From Candidatus Dormiibacterota bacterium (GTDB taxonomy: Bacteria > Chloroflexota > Dormibacteria > UBA8260), in contig CATPCA010000320.1 of NCBI GenBank assembly GCA_955652545.1, positions 1 to 5,036 of the forward strand: 5,036 nt of DNA, written 5' to 3'. The notes under the pieces are model-generated. The model had not been told where the DNA came from and did no database searches. It saw only the letters and a list, made by a program, of their open reading frames with translations. Positions 1 to 5,036 of the stretch are shown piece after piece; positions within the stretch are counted from its first letter, which is position 1; every line of letters starts with the position of its first letter. The translations under genes and the position numbers were made by a program.

Positions 1-110
1 CCGACCAGCGCGCCTGCCACGTGCGAGCCGCCGAGCTCGACGACCGGAACCGCGTGTCCCGCCGGGACGTCGGCGTCGGAGAACCCCGTGACGGGCGACG
101 AGACGACCAC
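1..110 (-). CDS. N-terminal fragment of a probable ROK-family sugar kinase (runs off the left edge)
   Basis: Thirty-six complete codons are visible, read leftward from a GTG at 110. Codon use is strongly GC3-biased, as expected for a real gene here. Residues 21-36 read VPVVELGGSHVAGALV, which fits the first phosphate-binding motif of ROK kinases (hydrophobic strand, acidic residue, G-G-[ST], then a strand ending in LV). ROK proteins are usually cytoplasmic glucokinases or related sugar kinases; some are DNA-binding repressors, but no helix-turn-helix precedes the motif in this frame. The start is constrained: the frame has a stop at 123-125, and GTG 110 is the only canonical start before the motif. 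No clear Shine-Dalgarno precedes it, so the start could be leaderless, coupled to a short upstream frame, or obscured by a frameshift. It is divergent from the HAD-OtsB-GH65 operon, whose GH65 enzyme would release a free sugar. The family call rests on one motif and is moderate. Confidence 0.5.
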   Translation of the reverse strand, partial: MVVSSPVTGFSDADVPAGHAVPVVELGGSHVAGALV

Positions 111-170
111 GATGTCAGCAGACTACAGACGTCGACCGCGGCGTCGTCATCATCGAGCTCCGCGGGTAAG

Positions 171-182
171 CGGATAATTCCG
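171..182 (+). promoter_or_regulatory. Candidate promoter -10 region for the plus-strand operon
   Basis: The hexamer GATAAT at 173-178 matches the sigma-70-type -10 consensus at five of six positions and is conspicuously AT-rich in this GC-rich region. It sits inside a short dyad, CGGA-TAAT-TCCG. Transcription from it would begin near 185, leaving a leader of about 36 bases before the GTG at 221. No recognisable -35 hexamer lies at 16-18 bp upstream, so the call is tentative. Confidence 0.3.
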
Positions 183-183
183 G

Positions 184-202
184 AGTTGAGCCGGGCTGAA
201 CT
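184..202. promoter_or_regulatory. 19-bp dyad, candidate operator in the divergent intergenic region
   Basis: The sequence is AGTTgAGCC-g-GGCTgAACT: eight of nine symmetric base pairs match around a central G at 193, the exception being G188/G198. The loop would be a single base, so a DNA-binding dimer site is more natural than an RNA hairpin. It lies between the candidate -10 box and the ribosome binding site of the HAD gene, a position where bound repressor would block transcription. The regulator is not in the window. Confidence 0.4.
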
Positions 203-207
203 GGGCA

Positions 208-214
208 GAGAGGA
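208..214 (+). promoter_or_regulatory. Ribosome binding site of the HAD gene, supporting the GTG start
   Basis: GAGAGGA lies six bases before the GTG at 221. An ATG at 214 overlaps this site but is in another reading frame, so it is not the start of this gene. Confidence 0.6.
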
Positions 215-220
215 TGGTCT

Positions 221-1006
221 GTGGGCTTTCGGGGAGCGATCTTCGACGTCGATGGGGTGCTGGTTGACTCGCCCCATGAGCTTGCCTGGAGGGAAGCTTT
301 CCAGGACCTGATGGAGACCGAGTGGGCAGACATCCGCGATCAAACCAAGTACACGCCTGAACGTTTCACCCCTGCCGTCTATCAAGCGGAAATGTCCGGG
401 AAGCCGCGCAGGAGTGGCGCGCTGGCTGCGCTCGAGTTCTTCGAAGTACCCGAGGCTGAGAGCCGCGCTGACGAATACGGGCAGCGCAAGCAGGAGCGAG
501 TGACCAAGCTGATCGAAGCAGGCCAGTTCCACCCCTTCGCCGACGCTCTGCGCTTTCTCCTGGCCGTCAAGAGTTTGGGCATCCCGGTTGCTGTCGCATC
601 CTCGTCCAAGAACGCCGGCCTCCTGTTGAAGAAGATCCGGCTCGACGTCTTCGCGGCCGAAAGGGGCTTGCCGTATGACTTCATCGAAGAGGGCCTGACG
701 TTGCTCGACCTCTTCGACGTGGACATCTCAGGTCGGGACTTCGAGCATGGTAAGCCGCACCCGATGATGTTCCTGACGGCTGCTCAGGAGCTTGGTCTCC
801 CGCCTGAGAACTGCTTTGTTGTCGAGGACGCAACATCCGGCGTGCAAGCGGCCAAGGCGGGCGAATTTGCGGCGCTCGGCATCGCCAGGATGAGCGACCA
901 GACGCTCTTGAATGATGCCGGCGCCGACCTGGTCGTCACCTCGCTCGACGAGGTCGCCGTCAATGCACTGTCCAGGGGCCGGCTGGAACGAGCCTCGATG
1001 CGCTGA
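221..1006 (+). CDS. Beta-phosphoglucomutase-like HAD-superfamily enzyme
   Basis: This 261-residue cytoplasmic protein has all four HAD motifs: FDVDGV at 8-13 (nucleophile D9, acid/base D11), ASSSKN at 126-131, GKPHP at 177-181 (K178), and VVEDATSGVQAAKAG at 200-214 (acidic metal-binding E202/D203). The helical cap lies between motifs I and II. SSSKN and K178 match the S-K-N and Lys that bind phosphate in Lactococcus beta-phosphoglucomutase, and H19 lies four residues before the AW-type helix as the catalytic His does there. SGKPRRSGAL (59-68) fits the substrate-contacting cap motif. The expected reaction is beta-glucose 1-phosphate to glucose 6-phosphate. Motifs II and III are about 20 residues further apart than in the Lactococcus enzyme. 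GTG is the start because TGA at 197-199 closes the frame and the next GTG falls inside motif I. Its place upstream of a GH65 phosphorylase, whose product is beta-glucose 1-phosphate, strongly supports the role; another sugar-phosphate phosphatase is the alternative. Confidence 0.85.
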   Translation: MGFRGAIFDVDGVLVDSPHELAWREAFQDLMETEWADIRDQTKYTPERFTPAVYQAEMSGKPRRSGALAALEFFEVPEAESRADEYGQRKQERVTKLIEAGQFHPFADALRFLLAVKSLGIPVAVASSSKNAGLLLKKIRLDVFAAERGLPYDFIEEGLTLLDLFDVDISGRDFEHGKPHPMMFLTAAQELGLPPENCFVVEDATSGVQAAKAGEFAALGIARMSDQTLLNDAGADLVVTSLDEVAVNALSRGRLERASMR

Positions 1007-1021
1007 GCACTGCCCGAAACC

Positions 1022-1029
1022 AAAGGAGG
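1022..1029 (+). promoter_or_regulatory. Shine-Dalgarno sequence of the otsB gene
   Basis: AAAGGAGG is a near-perfect anti-16S match four bases before the ATG at 1034. It lies in the 27-bp gap after the HAD gene, so the phosphatase can be translated efficiently from the shared transcript. Confidence 0.75.
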
Positions 1030-1033
1030 CGCC

Positions 1034-1876
1034 ATGCCCCGGCAGATCGCCGACCTACCGCACGCGCTGCACGACCGCGACGATTTGGCCCAGCGTCTGG
1101 CCGGAAAGCGACCGGCCGTATTCCTGGACTACGACGGCACCCTGACCGAGATCGTGGATCGTCCCAAGGACGCGATCATCTCCTCAAGCATGCGGGAGGC
1201 GATTCGAAGGCTGGCCAGACGGTGTCCGGTGTGCGTGGTAAGCGGGCGAGACCGCCAAGTGGTGCAGGAGCTGATGGGGGTCGATGACCTCATCGTTGCC
1301 GGCAGTCATGGTTTCGACATCTGGAGTCCCGAGGGTGGCACCGTTCAACGGGATGAAGGTGCAGGGTACAAGCGGCTGATCGAGGAGGTGGAGGCGCCAT
1401 TGCGTGAGGAGATGGACGACATCGACGGCGCCATGGTGGAGTCGAAGAGCGCCTCCATCGCCGCCCACTACCGGCTCGTCTCTGACAGTGAGAGGCACAA
1501 GGTTGAGGAGATCGTCGATGCGGTGGTCGCCGAGCACCCAAACGAGCTGAAGCTGACGCCCGGCAAGATGGTGCAGGAGATCCAGCCGAAGATCGATTGG
1601 GACAAGGGCAAGGCCGTGCTCTACCTGCTCGAGACGCTGGACCTCAACGGTGACGACGTCGCGCCCCTGTACATCGGCGACGACATCACCGACGAGGACG
1701 CCTTCCAAGCGCTTTCAGGGCGGGGCATCGGCATCTTCGTGGGCCGCGCCGACGATCCTGAGGTGGGAAGCCGGACCACCTCCGCCGACTATGTCCTGCA
1801 CACAATGCAGGAGGTGGAAGACTTCCTCCGCGAGCTTGCCGACTCGATGGACGAACCTTCGACTGCGAATGGGTGA
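1034..1876 (+). CDS. otsB: Trehalose-6-phosphate phosphatase
   Basis: This 280-residue protein belongs to the OtsB branch of the HAD superfamily (type IIB cap) and hydrolyses trehalose 6-phosphate to trehalose and phosphate in the cytoplasm. Motif I is LDYDGTL at 31-37 (nucleophile D32, acid/base D34). Motif II is VVSGRD at 68-73. GSHGFD at 90-95 is typical of OtsB. The cap carries ESKSASIAAHYR at 136-147 and GKMVQEIQP at 177-185, the residues that grip the trehalose moiety in this family; K191 or K193 in DKGKA is the motif III lysine. Motif IV is IGDDITDEDAF at 214-224 with the metal-binding aspartates. The length is normal for a stand-alone bacterial OtsB and every signature is intact, so it should be active. 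No trehalose-6-phosphate synthase (OtsA) is in the window; the substrate must be made elsewhere. It sits between a HAD mutase and a GH65 phosphorylase, matching the module order of the fused mycobacterial OtsB1. Confidence 0.93.
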   Translation: MPRQIADLPHALHDRDDLAQRLAGKRPAVFLDYDGTLTEIVDRPKDAIISSSMREAIRRLARRCPVCVVSGRDRQVVQELMGVDDLIVAGSHGFDIWSPEGGTVQRDEGAGYKRLIEEVEAPLREEMDDIDGAMVESKSASIAAHYRLVSDSERHKVEEIVDAVVAEHPNELKLTPGKMVQEIQPKIDWDKGKAVLYLLETLDLNGDDVAPLYIGDDITDEDAFQALSGRGIGIFVGRADDPEVGSRTTSADYVLHTMQEVEDFLRELADSMDEPSTANG

Positions 1877-1888
1877 GCACATGAAGCC

Positions 1889-1896
1889 GGAGAGGA
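1889..1896 (+). promoter_or_regulatory. Shine-Dalgarno sequence that decides the GH65 start
   Basis: GGAGAGGA lies five bases before ATG 1902. The alternative in-frame ATG at 1881 has only a weak GGTGAG upstream and would add seven residues. The Shine-Dalgarno and family alignment both favour 1902. Confidence 0.7.
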
Positions 1897-1901
1897 CCAC
1901 C

Positions 1902-4295
1902 ATGCGTGACTGGACCCTCGCCTACGGTTCGTTCGTTCCCGAGGAGGAGAGGCTTCGCGAGGTGTTGACCTCGACTGGCAACGGCTACTTCTGCACACGC
2001 GGTGCCGCCGAGTGGGCCGAGGTGGACGACGTGCACTACCCGGGCACGTACGCCCACGGAGTCTACAACCGGGAGACGACGATCATGGACGCACGACCGG
2101 TGCTCAACGAGGATCTGGTCAACCTGCCGAACTGGCTGCTGCTGAAGCTGCGGATCGAGGACGAGGAACCGATCAGTCTGGGCAACGTGGAACTTCTGAG
2201 CTACAGACAGGAGTTGGACGTCCGCAATGCGACCACCCGGCGGACACTTCGCTTTCGCGACCGGGCGGGTCGAGAGACTACGCTCGCGAGCCGCCGCTTC
2301 GTCAGCATGGCCGACAGGCATGTGGCGGCGATTGAATGGACGGTCACACCGGAGAATTGGACAGGCAACGTCGCGGTGATAACAGCGCTGGACGCACGGG
2401 TGGCCAACCGGGGCGTCGCCCGCTACCGCGAGCTGGAAGGTCGTCACCTGAACCCGATCGGCGGCCGATCTCCCTGGGCCGACGTCATCTCATTGTTAGC
2501 CCAGACCCGGCAGTCGCACATCTACATCGCCGAGGCGGCGCGGACTCGCGTGTATGACGAGCGCGGAGAGCTGCAGACCACGCGTGATCTCTACCAGATG
2601 GAGGACTACGTCCAGCAGACGTTGACCTTCCGGGTCGAAGAGCAGACGCCGATTCGGGTGGAGAAGGTGGTCACGTTCTACACGTCGAATGACAGGGCCA
2701 TCAACGAGCCCCGGAGCAACGCCGAGAAGACGGTCGGCCGCCAGGGGACGTTCGCCGACGCGTTCGAGCGTCACGTGCGGGCGTGGGACGACCTCTGGAG
2801 CGAATGTGATATCCGTGTCCCGCGGGACGAGCGCGTCCAGTTCCTGCTTCGATTCCACATCTCTCACATCCTGCAGGTCTGCTCACCGCATACGCCTGAA
2901 CTCGATGCCGGCGTCCCCGCCCGCGGTCTGAACGGCGAGGCTTACCGCGGGCACATCTTCTGGGACGAGCTCTACATCTATCCGTTCCTGAACTTTCGGC
3001 TGCCCAACATCACGCGCGGGCTCCTCAGGTATCGATACAGGCGGTTGGATGAGGCCCGTGCGCTGGCCAGGGAGGCCGGCTACAAGGGCGCGATGTATCC
3101 CTGGCAGAGCGGCAGCGACGGCGAGGAAGAGGCGCAGGTCGTCCATCTCAACCCAGAGTCGGGACTGTGGGAGCCCGATCTCAGTCAAACCCAACGCCAC
3201 ATCAATGCCGCCATCTTTTACAACATCTGGCACTATTACAGTGCTACGGGGGATTCCGCGTTCTTGCTGGACTATGGCGCGGAGATGATGCTCGAGATCG
3301 CACGCTTCTGGTCCAGCATCGCCCACTTCAACCACGACCGTGATCGCTACGAGATCCACGGCGTGATGGGGCCGGATGAGTTCCACGAAAAGTACCCCGG
3401 TGCGGACGAGGGCGGACTCCGGAACAACGCATACACGAACGTGATGGTCGCGTGGATCTCCGACACCGCCCCGAAGGTTCTCGAGCTGCTCCCCGAACGG
3501 CGCCGCCGATCGCTGTGCGCCAAGATCGGGATCGACGACGCCCAGGTCGAGACCTGGAGGGAGATGAGCCGCAAGATGTTCGTGCCGTTCCACGATGACG
3601 GCATCATCAGCCAGTTCGAGGGCTACGAAAAGCTGGATGAGCTGGACTGGGACGCGTATCGTCAGAAGCACGGCAACATCCAGCGCCTCGACCGAATACT
3701 GAAAGCCGATGGCGAGGAACCGGACCGCTACAAGCTGACCAAGCAGGCTGATGTCGTGCTCCTGTTCTTCCTGTTCCGCGAGGAGGAGCTCCAGCAGATT
3801 TTCGATCGGCTCGGCTATGCCTACTCAGCTGAGGCGGTCCGCAAGACCATCTCTTACTACGACGAGAGGACCTCTCACGGCTCGACGCTGAGCTTCGTGG
3901 CCCACGCCGGCGCGCTGTCCAGCTTCGATGTCGCGAGCTCGTGGGACAGGTTCATGGTCGCGCTCGAGAGCGATGTCGGCGATGTCCAGGGCGGTACGAC
4001 TGAGGAGGGCATCCACATGGGGGTGATGTCCGGGACGCTAGACCTGGTTCAGCGGTGCTACCTCGGGGAAAGCATCCGCGACGGCGCCGTCTACTTCAAT
4101 CCCAAGCCGATCGACAGCCTGGACGGGATGTCCCTGCCCATGCGGTTTCGAGGGACACTCTTGGAGTTGACGCTGGAGGGCGGCAAGCTGACGGTCGGCG
4201 TCCAGGCGAAAAGCTCCGACACGTCTGTGAGGGTCGGAGTGGGACAGACGGTCCACGAGATCAAGGCCGGCGAGAGCCACGCCTTTCCCGTCTGA
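1902..4295 (+). CDS. Glycoside hydrolase family 65 inverting disaccharide phosphorylase
   Basis: From ATG 1902 the protein has 797 residues, the usual length for GH65 phosphorylases. The N-terminal beta-sandwich domain opens with the family signature LREVLTSTGNGYFCTRG (18-34). The (alpha/alpha)6 catalytic barrel starts near 310 with RGHIFWDELYIYPF (349-362), YPWQSGSDGEE (399-409), and GVMGPDEFHE (487-496) followed by NNAYTN (508-513); E493 is the expected general acid. KQADV (614-618) and HGSTLS (659-664) are the conserved elements around the phosphate site, which argues for phosphorolysis rather than hydrolysis. TTEEGIHMGVMSGTLDLVQR (699-718) precedes a small C-terminal beta domain. No signal peptide is seen, so it is cytoplasmic. 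It should split an alpha-glucosyl disaccharide with phosphate into beta-glucose 1-phosphate and glucose; trehalose, maltose and kojibiose are all possible. FWDELYIYP differs from the FWDTE form of the well-studied maltose phosphorylases and resembles the mycobacterial Rv2006/Rv3401 type as I remember it. Confidence 0.88.
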   Translation: MRDWTLAYGSFVPEEERLREVLTSTGNGYFCTRGAAEWAEVDDVHYPGTYAHGVYNRETTIMDARPVLNEDLVNLPNWLLLKLRIEDEEPISLGNVELLSYRQELDVRNATTRRTLRFRDRAGRETTLASRRFVSMADRHVAAIEWTVTPENWTGNVAVITALDARVANRGVARYRELEGRHLNPIGGRSPWADVISLLAQTRQSHIYIAEAARTRVYDERGELQTTRDLYQMEDYVQQTLTFRVEEQTPIRVEKVVTFYTSNDRAINEPRSNAEKTVGRQGTFADAFERHVRAWDDLWSECDIRVPRDERVQFLLRFHISHILQVCSPHTPELDAGVPARGLNGEAYRGHIFWDELYIYPFLNFRLPNITRGLLRYRYRRLDEARALAREAGYKGAMYPWQSGSDGEEEAQVVHLNPESGLWEPDLSQTQRHINAAIFYNIWHYYSATGDSAFLLDYGAEMMLEIARFWSSIAHFNHDRDRYEIHGVMGPDEFHEKYPGADEGGLRNNAYTNVMVAWISDTAPKVLELLPERRRRSLCAKIGIDDAQVETWREMSRKMFVPFHDDGIISQFEGYEKLDELDWDAYRQKHGNIQRLDRILKADGEEPDRYKLTKQADVVLLFFLFREEELQQIFDRLGYAYSAEAVRKTISYYDERTSHGSTLSFVAHAGALSSFDVASSWDRFMVALESDVGDVQGGTTEEGIHMGVMSGTLDLVQRCYLGESIRDGAVYFNPKPIDSLDGMSLPMRFRGTLLELTLEGGKLTVGVQAKSSDTSVRVGVGQTVHEIKAGESHAFPV

Positions 4296-4303
4296 GCGCG
4301 AGC

Positions 4304-4327
4304 GGCGGTCGCCCCATGGGCATCGCC
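4304..4327. terminator. GC-rich hairpin, possible bidirectional terminator
   Basis: GGCGGT, a bulged C at 4310, GCCC, a CAT loop (4315-4317), GGGC and ATCGCC form a ten-pair stem with one G-T wobble. It begins nine bases after the GH65 stop codon and lies 20 bases beyond the stop of the convergent minus-strand gene. No T-tract follows on either strand, which is common in high-GC actinobacteria but weakens the call. Confidence 0.42.
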
Positions 4328-4346
4328 TGGCGAGCACCTGATCCGA

Positions 4347-5036
4347 TCAACTGGGCGCGTTGTCGTCAGGGGGATGGAGCCTTCGTCGCCGGCGAGTGTC
4401 CGCGGCTCGGAGGCCGCGGACTGGGCGCATTGCCATTTCGGCGGCAGGGCGCAGGACTTCCGGAGGCGGAGGAGGGGCCTCGGGTCGAAAGGCGTCAGCA
4501 TGCGGTCCGGCGTCTGGGTCCATCTCCCGGAGCAGCCTGCTGCCGGCGTTGAGCAGGGAACCGTGGCTGCTCCAGGTGGCGGGCTCGGCTTGCGGGTCGA
4601 CGCCCATCGCGTTGATCGCCGCGGGGTAGGCGGCTCGGGCGGCTTCCAATGATCCCCGAAGCCCCGCCACCCGGTCGGAAGTGGTCGGCGCGAGAGGGTC
4701 ACTGACTGCCTCGCCGAAGGCTTGCATGGCTTCGGCCGCGCCGCTGAGAAAGGTGGCGTACTCGGGGCTTAGCCCCGCCTGGTGGGGCGTCCCGTTGGAG
4801 GCGGATTCGACGATGTCCAACAGAGTCCGGGCGATGCTGCGGACCAGTGCTGCGGCGTGTTCCAGGCTGTCCAAACCGGAACGGAGATGGTCCACTGACC
4901 CGGGCGCGCGGTGGCGCCGCGGGTTGTAGCGCAGGCTTTCCTCAGCGCGATCCAGGGTCTCCCGTGCACCAACGATGTCGGCGCTCTGTAGTCGTGCTCG
5001 CGTGAGCCAGTTCCGGGCGTCGTCACGATGCCACTC
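4347..5036 (-). CDS. C-terminal part of a FUSC / aromatic-acid-exporter-type membrane protein (start beyond the right edge)
   Basis: The frame is open from the right edge to TGA at 4347-4349, giving 229 visible residues. A GTG at 4895 is internal: the 47 codons before it are open and continue the same helical pattern. Counting from the edge, NWLTRAR (9-15), RAEESLRYNPRR (30-41) and GLDSLEHAAALVRSIARTL (about 54-72) resemble the cytoplasmic helical tail that follows the second membrane domain in actinobacterial FUSC / aromatic acid exporter proteins. Amphipathic helices run to about residue 170, then a low-complexity tail has five consecutive prolines (about 188-192) and a run of arginines near the end. 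No membrane helix falls in the visible part, so the transporter identity depends on tail resemblance alone. The gene converges on the trehalose operon and probably has no functional link to it. Confidence 0.6.
   Translation of the reverse strand, partial: EWHRDDARNWLTRARLQSADIVGARETLDRAEESLRYNPRRHRAPGSVDHLRSGLDSLEHAAALVRSIARTLLDIVESASNGTPHQAGLSPEYATFLSGAAEAMQAFGEAVSDPLAPTTSDRVAGLRGSLEAARAAYPAAINAMGVDPQAEPATWSSHGSLLNAGSRLLREMDPDAGPHADAFRPEAPPPPPEVLRPAAEMAMRPVRGLRAADTRRRRRLHPPDDNAPS

Noticed and set aside
184..202. Dyad read as a terminator or riboswitch hairpin in the leader RNA.
   Set aside because: The symmetric arms leave a one-base loop, there is no T-tract, and the 5' leader is too short for a known riboswitch, so an operator is the simpler reading.
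21..311. Plus-strand open frame rich in Arg and Ser at the left end.
   Set aside because: It is antisense to the ROK-like start, runs through the intergenic dyad into the HAD gene in the wrong frame, and contains a low-complexity serine run with no family resemblance.
1184..1708. Long minus-strand frame opposite otsB, and similar long minus-strand frames at 1686-2447 and 2883-3671.
   Set aside because: These are expected antisense shadows of GC3-rich genes; the plus-strand genes there have complete catalytic motif sets.
1650..1901. GH65 reading frame is open far upstream of ATG 1902, overlapping the 3' part of otsB, which would give an 881-residue protein.
   Set aside because: The extension is the shifted frame of intact otsB and is unrelated in character to GH65 proteins. 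A strong Shine-Dalgarno precedes ATG 1902, and the family's N-terminal signature begins shortly after it.
4055..4702. Open frames on both strands across the end of GH65 and the convergent gene.
   Set aside because: They cross the intergenic hairpin and both stop codons, are Arg/Pro/Gly-rich, and overlap better supported genes.
4347..4895. A complete 182-residue minus-strand gene starting at GTG 4895.
   Set aside because: The same frame stays open for 47 further codons to the window edge and continues the same helical family pattern, so GTG 4895 is internal and the gene is partial.

Overview
The window looks like chromosomal DNA from a high-GC Gram-positive bacterium, most likely an actinobacterium. 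The reasons are the strong G/C preference at third codon positions, the GTG starts, the tight Shine-Dalgarno-led gene spacing, and the protein families present, which have their closest remembered relatives in mycobacteria and other actinobacteria. The species cannot be named from this sequence.

Layout, left to right. Positions 1-110 (minus) hold the first 36 codons of a gene that leaves the left edge; it resembles the N-terminal ATP-binding segment of a ROK-family sugar kinase. Positions 111-220 are a short divergent intergenic region with a GATAAT -10-like hexamer and a 19-bp near-perfect dyad just upstream of the next gene's ribosome binding site. Positions 221-4295 (plus) are a compact three-gene operon: a beta-phosphoglucomutase-like HAD enzyme (221-1006), a trehalose-6-phosphate phosphatase of the OtsB family (1034-1876), and a GH65 inverting disaccharide phosphorylase (1902-4295). 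The gaps are 27 and 25 bp, and the downstream genes have good Shine-Dalgarno sequences. A 10-bp GC-rich hairpin follows nine bases after the GH65 stop (4304-4327). From the right edge, a convergent minus-strand gene ends at 4347; its 229 visible residues look like the cytoplasmic C-terminal tail of a FUSC / aromatic-acid-exporter-type membrane protein.

How the genes may work together (inference). OtsB would release trehalose from trehalose 6-phosphate. The GH65 enzyme could phosphorolyse an alpha-linked glucose disaccharide (trehalose, maltose or kojibiose; specificity not readable) to beta-glucose 1-phosphate plus glucose. The HAD mutase would convert beta-glucose 1-phosphate to glucose 6-phosphate. 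The divergent ROK protein, if it is a glucokinase, could recover the free glucose.

The most notable point is architectural. The same three modules in the same order (HAD, trehalose phosphatase, GH65) are found as one fused polypeptide in the mycobacterial protein annotated OtsB1 (Rv2006 in M. tuberculosis), while the HAD and GH65 modules alone are neighbouring separate genes in Rv3400-Rv3401. Here all three are separate, adjacent genes. I see no rRNA, tRNA, CRISPR, insertion sequence or other mobile element.
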